A stretch of DNA of 64,000 bases from an uncultured Muribaculum sp. Lineage in GTDB: Bacteria > Bacteroidota > Bacteroidia > Bacteroidales > Muribaculaceae. This document shows, one piece after another, positions 35,062 to 44,827 of this stretch. The DNA is taken from the NCBI GenBank assembly GCA_910589555.1, contig CAJUTE010000008.1, positions 20,539 through 84,538 of the forward strand, in the 5' to 3' direction. The stretch's first letter is position 1. Each line of letters begins with the position of its first letter. A model generated the notes under the pieces. It was not told the origin of the DNA. It ran no database searches and was given only the letters and a program-made list of their open reading frames with translations. The position numbers were made by a program, and so were the translations under genes.

Positions 35062-36393
35062 TTACAGGATTCCCTGAGCCATCATTGCGCGAGCCACTTT
35101 CATGAATCCGGCTACGTTGGCGCCCTTCACATAGTTCACGAAGTCGCCTTCCTTGCCATACTTCACACACTGCTCGTGGATGTTAGCCATGATCTGCTTC
35201 AGCTTCTCGTCAACCTCTTCCGATGACCAAGAGAGCTTCTGTGAGTTCTGTGCCATTTCAAGACCTGACACTGATACACCACCTGCGTTTGCTGCCTTTC
35301 CGGGAGCATAGAGGATCTTGGCGTTGAGGAATTCCTTGATAGCCTCGGGAGTAGAGGGCATATTGGCGCCTTCGCTCACTGCTATCACGCCGTTGGCAAG
35401 AAGAGTGCGGGCGTCATCGCCGTCAAGCTCGTTCTGGGTAGCCGATGGCATGGCGATGTCACACTTGTACTGCCAGGGACGACCGCCTTCCACATATTCG
35501 CAGCCAAATTCCTCGGCAAATTCACGGATACGTCCGCGATATTCGTTCTTAAGCTTGAAGATGTAGTCAAGCTGCTCTTTGGTGAGACCTTCCGGCACGT
35601 AGATGCAGCCGTCAGAGTCGCTCATGGTGATAACCTTTGCGCCGAGGGCGAGGAGCTTCTGAGCTGTGTACTGAGCCACATTTCCCGATCCTGAGATAGC
35701 CACCACCTTATCCTTGATGTCGATGCCGCGTGTCTTGAGCATATTGAGCAGGAAGTATACGTTGCCGTAGCCGGTAGCCTCCGGACGTATCAACGATCCG
35801 CCAAACTCGATGCCCTTTCCGGTGAAAGTTCCGGTAAACTCGCGAGCCATCTTCTTATACATACCATACATATATCCAACCTCGCGGCCGCCAACGCCGA
35901 TATCGCCTGCGGGCACGTCGGTGTCAGGACCGATGTGGCGCCACAATTCCTGGATGAAAGCCTGGCAGAAGCGCATCACTTCCATGTCGCTCTTTCCACG
36001 GGGAGAGAAATCGGAACCGCCTTTGCCGCCACCCATGGCGAGAGTGGTGAGGGAGTTCTTGAAAGTCTGTTCGAAAGCGAGGAACTTAAGGATTGACTGG
36101 TTTACTGAAGAGTGGAAACGGATACCGCCTTTGTACGGACCGATAGCATTGTTGTGCTGGATGCGGTAGCCCATGTTGTTCTGGACTTTGCCCTTGTCAT
36201 CTACCCAAGATACACGGAAAGAGAAAATGCGGTCGGGGATGCAGAGGCGTTCGATGAGGTTATAACGCTCAAATTCAGGGTGCTTGTTGTATTCATCTTC
36301 GATAGTCGACACTACCTCCTCCACAGCCTGCAGGTATTCCGGCTCATTTGGAAAACGACGTTTCAAGTCGTCAAGAACTTCGGTTGCTTTCAT
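35062..36393 (-). CDS. gdhA: NADP-type glutamate dehydrogenase
   Basis: Hexameric glutamate dehydrogenase of 443 residues, interconverting 2-oxoglutarate plus ammonia and glutamate. The substrate-binding KGGIRFH lies near 88-94, and the catalytic Lys is in GGGKGGSDF (about 121-129). The Rossmann motif GSGNVAQ is mid-protein. Length and the PRGKSD context fit the NADP-dependent bacterial class, so it likely serves ammonia assimilation. It is monocistronic with a good promoter. Confidence 0.96.
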   Translation of the reverse strand: MKATEVLDDLKRRFPNEPEYLQAVEEVVSTIEDEYNKHPEFERYNLIERLCIPDRIFSFRVSWVDDKGKVQNNMGYRIQHNNAIGPYKGGIRFHSSVNQSILKFLAFEQTFKNSLTTLAMGGGKGGSDFSPRGKSDMEVMRFCQAFIQELWRHIGPDTDVPAGDIGVGGREVGYMYGMYKKMAREFTGTFTGKGIEFGGSLIRPEATGYGNVYFLLNMLKTRGIDIKDKVVAISGSGNVAQYTAQKLLALGAKVITMSDSDGCIYVPEGLTKEQLDYIFKLKNEYRGRIREFAEEFGCEYVEGGRPWQYKCDIAMPSATQNELDGDDARTLLANGVIAVSEGANMPSTPEAIKEFLNAKILYAPGKAANAGGVSVSGLEMAQNSQKLSWSSEEVDEKLKQIMANIHEQCVKYGKEGDFVNYVKGANVAGFMKVARAMMAQGIL

Positions 36394-36436
36394 TGTAACT
36401 TTCTTTCGAGATTAATAAATATTGTTGTTTTGGCTG

Positions 36437-36471
36437 CAAAGTTATATCGAAAATATGAAATATGCAACAAA
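36437..36471 (-). promoter_or_regulatory. Promoter of gdhA
   Basis: On the minus strand TTTTGTTG (within 36465-36471) precedes TAACTTTG (36437-36444) by about 20-23 bp. The start codon is about 44 bp downstream. Confidence 0.55.
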
Positions 36472-36548
36472 ATGGAATAAAAATACGCGTTTTGCTCACA
36501 AATTTCTAAAACCGCACCTCCCGCCCCCACTCCCACTAAGGTCCTTGT

Positions 36549-36602
36549 CCTTAAAGTCCCTAAAGCCCCTAAAGTCCTGAATGACCTTAAAGCCCTTATC
36601 AC
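36549..36602. repeat. 9-bp-period array 4 (about six units)
   Basis: Units CCTTAAAGT, CCCTAAAGC, CCCTAAAGT, CCTGAATGA, CCTTAAAGC and CCTTATCAC. This is the only array of the family in a divergent region rather than at a gene 3' end. Confidence 0.75.
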
Positions 36603-36655
36603 TCTCAACTCTCGACTCTCGATTCACGATTCACGACTCACGACTCTCAATTCTG
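36603..36655. repeat. 7-bp-period array (seven units)
   Basis: Units TCTCAAC, TCTCGAC, TCTCGAT, TCACGAT, TCACGAC, TCACGAC, TCTCAAT and a partial TCTG. It directly follows the 9-bp array with no spacer. Confidence 0.85.
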
Positions 36656-36751
36656 TTAAAATTACATTATTTTCACGGGAATTAATGTTAAATGTGTTAA
36701 AATTGTGCATAAATATGGATGTATGTTAATGATGTTTAAAAATAATTGTAT

Positions 36752-36759
36752 TATCTTTG
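36752..36759 (+). promoter_or_regulatory. Candidate -7 box of the susC/susD operon
   Basis: TATCTTTG fits TAnnTTTG and lies about 88 bp before the susC start. The -33 region is A/T-rich with no clear TTTG. Confidence 0.45.
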
Positions 36760-36847
36760 CGGAGATTCGGATTGAAGAATGATGTAAAATCGTGCTTAAA
36801 TCTGACAATTTGCTACTATACTTACTTAATAATTTCACATTTAAAGT

Positions 36848-39800
36848 ATGAAAAAGTTGTGTGTTTTATTGGCAGTATTGACTGTCACGCTCGGCGCATT
36901 GGCTCAGGCAGTTACCGATGTGTCGGGTATTGTGTTATCAGCTGAAGAAAACGAACCGGTTGTAGGTGCGACCGTCATGGTTCGTGGAACTAATGTCGGA
37001 ACAATGACCGATGTTGACGGTAAATTCCGTCTTAAAGCTCCTGCAGGCTCCAAAACTCTTATTGTTTCTTTTGTGGGTATGCATACCCAAGAGGTGGCGA
37101 TTGCCCCTACAGTGCGTGTAATTCTTGAAAATGACGCTCAGTCTCTTGATGAGGTTATTGTGACCGGTTACGGTTCTACGCGTCGTGCTGCGTTCACCGG
37201 TGCTGCTACTGTTGTGGATGGAGATGTTATTGATCGAAAGCTTGATGTGAATTTCGTAAAATCGCTTGAAGGTCAGGTGCCGGGTTTCCAGTATAACAAC
37301 TCCACTTCAATGCCCGGTCAATGGGGTGCGGTTTATGTGCGTGGACGCGGTTCGCTCTCATCCAACACTCAGCCGCTCTATGTGATTGACGGAATGCCTG
37401 TCAACTCAGACTACGATGCCCTCTCTTCTACCACCAACAACTTCTTTGACCCAATGTCGGCTTACAATCCCAGTGATATTGAAAGTGTCACTGTCCTTAA
37501 GGATGCCGCCGCTACCGCTATCTACGGTTCTCGTGCAGCCAATGGTGTCATTGTCATCACAACCAAAAAAGGTGCAGAGGGCAAATTTCAGATCAATCTT
37601 GACATTAAGCAGGGTCTCACTCACATTGCTAACAATAACATGGAGTATGCCAACGCTGATGAAATGCTTGAGCTGTTTACTCGTGGACGTATGAATATGA
37701 ATGGACAGTCATACGATGATGCAAAGGCTTACCTCACCAATTATTTCACCAACAACTACGGTTGGGACGGCAAATCTTCTTACGATTGGATGGATGCTGT
37801 CACCCGCACAGGTTACTATCAGGACTACAACCTTAGCTTTTCCGGAACTTCAGGCAATACCAATTACTATGTTAGCCTTGGCTATATCGATACCGAGGGT
37901 ATCGTGATCGGTTCCGACAACCAGCGCTATTCAGGTCGCGTAGGAATCGACACCAAGTACAAGTATTTCACTGCCGGTGTCAACGCGTCTTACAGCTATT
38001 CCAAGAACCACACATTCTCGCAGTCAACCGGAGGTTCCAACTCCAACCCTACTGTAGCGGCTTCAACCAGTATGCTTCCGTTCTCACCGTTCTACAATGA
38101 AGACCACACCGACTACTGGATGGCGGGTGTGCGTTGGAATCCGCTTGCTGTAAGGGATCCGAAGGCGGGTGATAATTATGAGATTACCAATGAGACATTG
38201 AATGCCAATCCTTATCTGCGTGTTGACCTGCCTCTTGGCATTTGGGCTAAGACAAGTTTCGGTGCAAACATCATGAACCAGACTATCTATGATTACTGGA
38301 GTGCCATCTACAATCCTCAGGCTGTGCCTTACAATGGTCTCGGACAGCAAACCATCTCACGTACCAGCACTTTGACATGGACAAACACATTCGGATGGGA
38401 TTACACATTCAATGAAAAGCACTCCATCAACTTGTTGTTAGGTCAGGAAATGCAGCGTTATGACTATCATCAGGATTACTATTCAAAGACCGATTTCCCC
38501 TTTGCTGAAATGGGCATGAGAGACATGAGCACGGCAGCATCCGACAACGGCAGCTCATATTACAAGTCGGAATCACGCCTTGCTTCTTATTTTGCCGATG
38601 CTCATTATAACTATGATAACAAGTACTACGCATCTGCTTCGTTCCGTCGTGACGGAAGCTCTATCTTCGGTAGCTCCAAGCGTTGGGGTAACTTCTGGTC
38701 AGTTGGTGCTAAATGGCGTATTACCCAGGAGGATTTCCTAAAGGACAATGCCATCGTGACAAATGCCGCTATCCGTGCTTCTTACGGTACTGTAGGTAAT
38801 CAGTCGCTCCCTGATCTTTATGCATCACGTGGTTACTATCGTGCAGGTTACAACTATAACCAGTCGCCCGGTATGATCCCTGATAATATCGAAAATCCTG
38901 ACCTCTCTTGGGAAACATCCAATAAATTTGACGTCGGTTTCGACCTTTCTCTCATTAACCGTGTTCATTTCACATTTGACTTCTATAACGAAGACACCAG
39001 TGACGCGCTTTATTCAGTGCCTTTGTCAATGACCACCGGTATGTCGTTATACTATAAGAATATCGGAAAAATCCGTAATACTGGTATTGAATTGGGAATC
39101 AACGGTACGGCATTTGCCAACCGTGACATAACTGTCAATGCGTTTGCCAACCTGACTTGGAACAAAAACGAGGTGATCAAGCTTGCTGATGGCTCGGAAG
39201 AGGGTACTTATTCAATAATTGAGGAGGGACGTCCATTCCGTCAGTTCTATATGCCTAAGTATGCCGGTGTTGACAAGGAGACCGGTCGTGCGCTCTATTA
39301 CCTCAATAAATCAGGTGACGAACTTACCGATGATTACTATTCAGCTGCTAAGCGTTATGTAGGTAGTGCCGAACCTAAGGTTTACGGAGCATTTGGCATC
39401 AATGCTACAGCCTATGGATTTGATTTCAGCATCCAGTTCAACTATCGCCTCGGTGCGAAAGTCTACGATACAGGTCACGATTATACCGGATGGTGCTCAA
39501 GTGCATATCGCACACCGCTTAAGACATTGGTCTACAACTCATGGACTCCTGAGAACCCGAATGCTAAATATCCTCAGTTTATTCTTGGTGACCCGTATGA
39601 CGAATCTTATGGCAACTATTCAAGCCGTTGGTTGATGAGCGGTGACTATCTGCGACTCAGCAACATCACATTCGGTTATACTTTCCCTGCTAAGTGGACC
39701 AAGAAGGCGCTTATTCAGAAACTTCGTCTGTACACAACATTTGACAATGTACATACTTGGACCAAGGATGAATTCATAGGTTACAATCCCGATACCTACG

Positions 39801-39871
39801 CAAGTGGTGTGATTGCATGGCAGTATCCGGCAGTGTTCACATTCACCGGTGGTATTCAATTGACATTTTAA
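36848..39871 (+). CDS. SusC/RagA TonB-dependent outer-membrane transporter
   Basis: Protein of 1007 residues: a signal peptide ending near ALAQA, an N-terminal carboxypeptidase-regulatory-like domain (SGIVLSAEENEPVVGATVMV), the TonB-linked box DEVIVTGYG near residue 97, a plug domain (GSRAANGVIVITTKKG) and a 22-strand barrel ending in the aromatic QLTF. It imports oligosaccharides or peptides in complex with the downstream SusD. The substrate is not evident because no degradative enzyme is co-directional with it. The SusD gene starts 27 bp after its stop. Confidence 0.95.
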   Translation: MKKLCVLLAVLTVTLGALAQAVTDVSGIVLSAEENEPVVGATVMVRGTNVGTMTDVDGKFRLKAPAGSKTLIVSFVGMHTQEVAIAPTVRVILENDAQSLDEVIVTGYGSTRRAAFTGAATVVDGDVIDRKLDVNFVKSLEGQVPGFQYNNSTSMPGQWGAVYVRGRGSLSSNTQPLYVIDGMPVNSDYDALSSTTNNFFDPMSAYNPSDIESVTVLKDAAATAIYGSRAANGVIVITTKKGAEGKFQINLDIKQGLTHIANNNMEYANADEMLELFTRGRMNMNGQSYDDAKAYLTNYFTNNYGWDGKSSYDWMDAVTRTGYYQDYNLSFSGTSGNTNYYVSLGYIDTEGIVIGSDNQRYSGRVGIDTKYKYFTAGVNASYSYSKNHTFSQSTGGSNSNPTVAASTSMLPFSPFYNEDHTDYWMAGVRWNPLAVRDPKAGDNYEITNETLNANPYLRVDLPLGIWAKTSFGANIMNQTIYDYWSAIYNPQAVPYNGLGQQTISRTSTLTWTNTFGWDYTFNEKHSINLLLGQEMQRYDYHQDYYSKTDFPFAEMGMRDMSTAASDNGSSYYKSESRLASYFADAHYNYDNKYYASASFRRDGSSIFGSSKRWGNFWSVGAKWRITQEDFLKDNAIVTNAAIRASYGTVGNQSLPDLYASRGYYRAGYNYNQSPGMIPDNIENPDLSWETSNKFDVGFDLSLINRVHFTFDFYNEDTSDALYSVPLSMTTGMSLYYKNIGKIRNTGIELGINGTAFANRDITVNAFANLTWNKNEVIKLADGSEEGTYSIIEEGRPFRQFYMPKYAGVDKETGRALYYLNKSGDELTDDYYSAAKRYVGSAEPKVYGAFGINATAYGFDFSIQFNYRLGAKVYDTGHDYTGWCSSAYRTPLKTLVYNSWTPENPNAKYPQFILGDPYDESYGNYSSRWLMSGDYLRLSNITFGYTFPAKWTKKALIQKLRLYTTFDNVHTWTKDEFIGYNPDTYASGVIAWQYPAVFTFTGGIQLTF

Positions 39872-39898
39872 TCATTAAAAACTTCAGACAAACAAAGT

Positions 39899-41380
39899 AT
39901 GAAAAAATTATATATCAAAGCGGTTTCCGCTTTGCTTCTTGGCGGTAGCATGGCAAGCTGCGGTGACGATTTCCTTGACACCAAGCTGTACGATGGTATT
40001 GACACTGATAGCGGACTTGTGAATGTCGACAATATCGGCTATGCGGTCAATGGTGCATATTATAATCTCTATAATTATCGTTTCGCCGGAAACTTTGCTA
40101 TCAATATCGGTGACATCGCATCGGATATCACATATTGGAATGGGTTGACCGGTCACTTTGATGACATATATCGTTTCCACCCTCAGGAAACAAGTAATTA
40201 TCTCTATTATATCTGGAACTACGGATATAAGGTTGCTGACAACAGCGCTCGTGTCATCAAAGCCGGCAATGAATTGTATGCGACCACGAATGAGGATGAG
40301 AAGCCTTCATTGGACTTATATCTCGCCGAAGCTTACTGCTTGCGTGCCTATTCTCATTTCATTCTCGTAAATGTCTATGGACATCAATATAAGGTGAACG
40401 GACAGGATTTTGGCGCGAAGCCCGGTATTGTAATCATTGACGAGCCGGTGCCTGCTAACACTCAGGTAGCTCGTGCGACTGTAGCTGAAGCCTATACGCA
40501 GATTGTCTCCGACCTCAACAATGCCATCAGCCACTTCAAGGCGGCAGGAGGTGATCGTGGCGATGTTGTCTATTTCAACCTTGCTGCGGCTTATGGTTTG
40601 CTTTCACGCGTGAACCTTTATATGGAGAATTGGCAGGGTGCTATCGACGCTGCTGACGATGCAATCGCAACTTTTGGTGTTACGTCATTGGTTTATGACG
40701 ATGCAGCCTACAAGGCTCTTTACAACGGAGGCACCAGCAATGATGAATCAATGTTCTGTCTTGCGATAACTCCGTCTGATAACTGGAGTGCCAATTCAAG
40801 CGGTTACATCTGGTCGTCATACAACTATAGCCCGAGCCCTTATCTTCAGTCGCTTTACGGACCTAATGACTGTCGTCTTGCTATTGAGACATGGGGAGGT
40901 TCTTCGACTCCACAGGCTCCGGTGTATGGCGGCGGCAAGCTCGCAGCATTTGCCTACGGAAACCCCTCTTACGGTACTGAGTATATCATCAATGCTCCTG
41001 AAATGTTCTTGAATCAGGCTGAGGCTTATCTTAAGATTGCGACTCCCGATATCTCAAAGGCTCAAGATGCACTCCTCGTAGTGGCAAAACGTAACCGTGA
41101 TATCACTTCCGTAGCTGATCTGCCTTCGGATGCTACCGGACTTATGGCATTCATTAAGGATGAGCGTGCGCGTGAACTCTTCCAGGAGGGTCATCGTCTT
41201 TATGATTTGCGTCGTTGGGATGTGATGGCTAATGTAGCAGCAACCGACGCTCCCAACATTGACTACCTTGTTAAAAATTACAAGATCTCTGATCTCGTGT
41301 TCCCCATTCCTGTTGATGAAATTAATTCAGGATTCGGTGTAACACAGACTGAAGGATGGTCTGAGACATTGCCCCAGTAG
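39899..41380 (+). CDS. SusD/RagB outer-membrane lipoprotein
   Basis: Surface lipoprotein of 493 residues (lipobox GSMASC, then GDDFLDTK) that caps the SusC barrel and binds substrate. Typical SusD features are YCLRAYSHFILVNVYG in the TPR region, YIINAPEMFLNQAEAY, and the C-terminal DERARELFQEGHRLYDLRRW followed by FPIPVDEIN. It is the second gene of a two-gene unit that ends in a strong terminator. Confidence 0.95.
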   Translation: MKKLYIKAVSALLLGGSMASCGDDFLDTKLYDGIDTDSGLVNVDNIGYAVNGAYYNLYNYRFAGNFAINIGDIASDITYWNGLTGHFDDIYRFHPQETSNYLYYIWNYGYKVADNSARVIKAGNELYATTNEDEKPSLDLYLAEAYCLRAYSHFILVNVYGHQYKVNGQDFGAKPGIVIIDEPVPANTQVARATVAEAYTQIVSDLNNAISHFKAAGGDRGDVVYFNLAAAYGLLSRVNLYMENWQGAIDAADDAIATFGVTSLVYDDAAYKALYNGGTSNDESMFCLAITPSDNWSANSSGYIWSSYNYSPSPYLQSLYGPNDCRLAIETWGGSSTPQAPVYGGGKLAAFAYGNPSYGTEYIINAPEMFLNQAEAYLKIATPDISKAQDALLVVAKRNRDITSVADLPSDATGLMAFIKDERARELFQEGHRLYDLRRWDVMANVAATDAPNIDYLVKNYKISDLVFPIPVDEINSGFGVTQTEGWSETLPQ

Positions 41381-41406
41381 TTGATAAGCAGCTATCATAT
41401 TATGTA

Positions 41407-41439
41407 ATGGGTTGTGCCACTTGGCGCAGCCCATTTTTT
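41407..41439 (+). terminator. Intrinsic terminator of susCD
   Basis: A 12-bp stem with wobble pairs (41407-41418 with 41423-41434) is followed by six T. It lies 26 bp past the susD stop. Confidence 0.8.
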
Positions 41440-41481
41440 ATGTCACCTCTCCGAGGTTCTGTGTGGTGTGTGCGTCCCCAC

Positions 41482-41754
41482 CCACGGCTCATGCCGTGGA
41501 CTATTCGTTGTTAAGCCGCTATTGGCGGCTTTTTAAATTTGGAGAGAAACGCCAAATTAGGGCTTGCATATAATATGGTGTATTGCAGCTGATTTATGGA
41601 TAATGGATATGGTTGGCGGATGTGATGTCATTGGTGAGTTTGTATGTGATTGAGGGCTGGATGTGTAAATGTGGATGCCGCATCCGCGTAGAGCGGATGC
41701 GAAACTTGCCGCCAATAGCGGCAAAATATCAATAGACCACGGCGTGAGCCGTGG
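41482..41754. repeat. REPIN-like inverted pair of palindromes
   Basis: The left arm has palindrome CCACGG..CCGTGG (41482-41499) then GCCGCTATTGGCGGC (41515-41529). The right arm has the reverse complement order, GCCGCCAATAGCGGC (41708-41722) then CCACGGCGTGAGCCGTGG (41737-41754). The two arms are about 90% identical as reverse complements including the spacer start. The layout is like REP doublets mobilised by REP-associated tyrosine transposases. Confidence 0.75.
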
Positions 41755-41807
41755 GAAAATGGAACACCCCGATATGAGCCGCATAGCGGCGACATATCCC
41801 AGATGGA

Positions 41808-44771
41808 TTATTTCATGGCGCGGTAGATTGCCGACATTATCGCAGGGCGGATGTTGAGACGCGAGAAGGCGGCGTTTTCGCGCGACGGATTGATGCGGTT
41901 GCTGAGGAAAATGTAGAACAGGTCATTTTCGGGATCGATCCAGAAGCAGGTGCCGGTGAAGCCGATGTGACCGTAGGTCATTGCCGATGCTTCGGGCGCG
42001 GTAGGTGTCTTGGTGATGTCGATGATGTCGGGACCGTCAAAACCGAGACCGCGCCGCGAATTCTGGCTCTTGGTGGTTGTGAACAGGTCGACTGTTTCGG
42101 GCGACATTATATCCTTGCCTCCGTATGAGCCGCGGTTGAGCCACATCTGGCACAATTTGGCAAGGTCGTTGGCGTTGGAAAAAAGTCCGGCATTGCCCTG
42201 GACGCCTCCGGAAAAGGCGGCGAGCTCGTCATGGACATATCCCTTGACCGTCTGCTTGCGTAGAAACGGGTCCTTTTCGGTAGGCGCTATCTTGGCGGTG
42301 CTCCCTTTCAGCGATGGGTTGTAGCGGGTGCTTGTGGCACCGAGCTTTTTGAATATCTCCGATTCCACATACTCGTCATGAGCCCTTCCGGTCATATTCT
42401 GCTCCATCTCCATGAGGAGAGCGAAATTCAAGTCAGAGTAATAATAGTTTTTGTTGGAGCGTCGGGAGGCGTTGTGAATCCGAGCCATTATCGTGTCATA
42501 GGCAGCTTCGCTCGCATATATCCCGTGGGCAATGGGGTGGGGGAAGTCAGCGCTTTTCGCCGTTGAGGTGATGTCGCGACGCAGCCGGGCGTTGCGGTTG
42601 GCATACAGGTTGCGTGCCACGCGGATAGTGTTTTCGCCACGCGGACGGCGAGTGGTCAACGCGCCCTTGAATGACGCTGAGTCGATGAGCAGGCGGTGCA
42701 GATTGAGTCCTGCGGGCATTCCGCTTTCATGCAGAAGCAGCTCACGCACGGTTATATCCTCTTTGCCGGCATCTTTCAGTTCGGGAATATATTTGTAAGC
42801 CGGGTCGTCGAGGTCAAACAATCCTTCATCGTAGGCGAGCATAAGCCCGGGAAGCATTCCCGCGGCTTTGCTGACCGAGGCGAGGTCATAGACAGTGGAA
42901 TCGTTTACGCGGCGCGTTTTCTCGCGGTCGGTGTATCCGTAGCTGCGGTCAAACACTATGTCGCCACCCTTTGCCACAAGCACCTGGCATCCCGGAAATG
43001 CACCGGTGGTGAGACCCACCTTGACGAGCGAGTCGATCGTGACTGCCATCGATGGTCCTATCCCCTCGGCTTCGGGAGATGTGTAGCCCAGGCGTGTCTT
43101 GAGGATGCCTATGCAGCGTCCTGCTTCGGCTACTCCGGAGATGTTGACCGGCAGTATGCCGTTCACTCGTTGCCCTCCGAATATGCCTTGCGCGCAGTAT
43201 TCCTGGGCGTAGCGGGTGTTTTCGCCCACAAGCATTATCGCCGACGATTTGACCGGCGCGAACTTTGCCACTTTATACGGGTTCATGAAAAACGCGGTGA
43301 CGAGGTTGGGGCACACGGCGAGTTTCTTAAGGTCGGCAACCGAAGCTGCGTTGTCGTTGTAGACCCCCGCTATCACCACGTCGTGCTTCTTGATTTCCGC
43401 GATCTGGGCGGCTGTCAATGCTCCGGTAGTAGAGTAGGTGGTGACATGGATATATTTGCCGCAATATTTCGCGAAAGTGTTGGCTGCCCCTTCGCCGATG
43501 TTCACCACGGCTACCGATCGATTGTCGAGGTCGGCTATAGGGAGCAGGTTTTGGCTGTTGTCGAGGCATATCACCGAAGCCGCGGTGAGGTTGCGTATGA
43601 CGGCGTCGGCTTCAGGCGAATTGATGCGTGAAGCGAGCGACGGGGAGCTCACCGGCTTCGGGCGTGAGGTGAGCCCCAGGGCATATTTGTAGCGCAGCAT
43701 CTTCTTGCATCGTTCCTCGATCACCGACATCGGTATCTCTCCCGAATTTACGGCGGCGATCACAGCCTTTATGTCGTTGAGTGGCGACAGCGGTTCAAGC
43801 AGCACGTCCATCCCGGCTTTTAGCGCCGACACGCAGTTGTTGGCTCCATGCACCGAGGCGCCTTTCATGGCGAGCCCGTCGCTCCACACTATTCCTTCAA
43901 AGTTCAGTTTCTCTTTCAGCAGTCCGGTGACGATTGCCTTTGACAGCGATGAGGGTGTGCCCGAATTGTCGAGCTCCGGCACATTGAGATGCCCCACCAT
44001 TATCCCCGACATCCCGCTGTCGATGTACATCTTGAACGGCAGTATGTCCACGCTGTCAAGCTGCGACAGGGTGTGGGTGATGGTAGGGAGCGCCTTATGC
44101 GAGTCCACGTTGGTGTCGCCGTGTCCGGGAAAGTGCTTTCCGGTCGTGAGCACTCCATGCTGTTCCATTCCCTGCGCGAATGCCGTGCCGAGCGTGCCCA
44201 CCCTTACCGGATCCTCGCCGAAGGAGCGGAATCCTATCACTGGGTTCTTGGGATTGGAGTTGACATCGAGCACCGGCGCGAAGTCCACGTGTATGCCCAA
44301 AAGGCGGCATTCTCGCGCGACTTCGGTTCCGTAGGCATATAACAATGCCGGATCCTCAATGGCGCCCAGAGTCATGTTGTAAGGGAATTTGGGGATGTCT
44401 TTCACCCTCATTGCAAGTCCCCACTCTCCGTCGAGCGTCATGAGCATGGGCACGGCAGAGAGCGACTGAGCGTAGTCGGTGAGCGTGGCATACTGTGAGA
44501 TGGTGCCACGGCTGAAAAGCAGTCCGCCTATTCCGTAATCCTTCACCAGCCTCGCGATTGACTGCTTGGTTGCAGCCACTGTCTCGGGGTTTAGCTTCGG
44601 CACGAAAATCTGTCCCACCCGTTGGTTCAGCGACATTGAGTTATATACTGAATCCACCCATCTTTCCTGCTTTTCGCGGTCAGAGACTCCGGATAGGACT
44701 CGTGGAGTGATTGCGTTTATCCCGATGATTGCCGACAGGGATAGCGCGAAGGATATGAACAAGCGTTTCAT
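41808..44771 (-). CDS. GH3 beta-N-acetylglucosaminidase-like / serine hydrolase fusion
   Basis: Exported protein of 987 residues. The N-terminal half is a GH3 domain with the NagZ-type GKHFPGHGDTNVDSH motif near 212 and a candidate nucleophile Asp in VWSDGLAMKG. A middle domain follows. From about 575 a penicillin-binding/beta-lactamase-like serine hydrolase begins, with the SxxK tetrad SVSK and YSDLNF as the Tyr motif. This organisation is known in Bacteroidota and suggests coupled cleavage of glycan and peptide or ester bonds in cell-wall turnover. The second activity is not established. It starts 56 bp after the 5'-nucleotidase stop on the same strand. Confidence 0.87.
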   Translation of the reverse strand: MKRLFISFALSLSAIIGINAITPRVLSGVSDREKQERWVDSVYNSMSLNQRVGQIFVPKLNPETVAATKQSIARLVKDYGIGGLLFSRGTISQYATLTDYAQSLSAVPMLMTLDGEWGLAMRVKDIPKFPYNMTLGAIEDPALLYAYGTEVARECRLLGIHVDFAPVLDVNSNPKNPVIGFRSFGEDPVRVGTLGTAFAQGMEQHGVLTTGKHFPGHGDTNVDSHKALPTITHTLSQLDSVDILPFKMYIDSGMSGIMVGHLNVPELDNSGTPSSLSKAIVTGLLKEKLNFEGIVWSDGLAMKGASVHGANNCVSALKAGMDVLLEPLSPLNDIKAVIAAVNSGEIPMSVIEERCKKMLRYKYALGLTSRPKPVSSPSLASRINSPEADAVIRNLTAASVICLDNSQNLLPIADLDNRSVAVVNIGEGAANTFAKYCGKYIHVTTYSTTGALTAAQIAEIKKHDVVIAGVYNDNAASVADLKKLAVCPNLVTAFFMNPYKVAKFAPVKSSAIMLVGENTRYAQEYCAQGIFGGQRVNGILPVNISGVAEAGRCIGILKTRLGYTSPEAEGIGPSMAVTIDSLVKVGLTTGAFPGCQVLVAKGGDIVFDRSYGYTDREKTRRVNDSTVYDLASVSKAAGMLPGLMLAYDEGLFDLDDPAYKYIPELKDAGKEDITVRELLLHESGMPAGLNLHRLLIDSASFKGALTTRRPRGENTIRVARNLYANRNARLRRDITSTAKSADFPHPIAHGIYASEAAYDTIMARIHNASRRSNKNYYYSDLNFALLMEMEQNMTGRAHDEYVESEIFKKLGATSTRYNPSLKGSTAKIAPTEKDPFLRKQTVKGYVHDELAAFSGGVQGNAGLFSNANDLAKLCQMWLNRGSYGGKDIMSPETVDLFTTTKSQNSRRGLGFDGPDIIDITKTPTAPEASAMTYGHIGFTGTCFWIDPENDLFYIFLSNRINPSRENAAFSRLNIRPAIMSAIYRAMK

Positions 44772-44827
44772 GATCGTTGATTTTAACAGCTACGTAGGAA
44801 AAAAACAAACCGGCGTGGAGGAGGGTT

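Larger units (their letters stand above)
36394..36847. other. Divergent gdhA/susC intergenic region
   Basis: Holds the gdhA promoter (36437-36471), 9-bp array 4 (36549-36602), a 7-bp-period array (36603-36655), and the candidate susC -7 box (36752-36759) with a leader of about 88 nt. No open frame with coding character was seen. Confidence 0.6.
41381..41807. other. Intergenic region between susD and the GH3 fusion gene
   Basis: Contains the susCD terminator (41407-41439) and a REPIN-like inverted palindrome pair (41482-41754). Two further palindromes are GCATCCGC/GCGGATGC (41680-41700) and GCCGC ATA GCGGC (41778-41790). No protein-coding gene was found. Confidence 0.65.
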
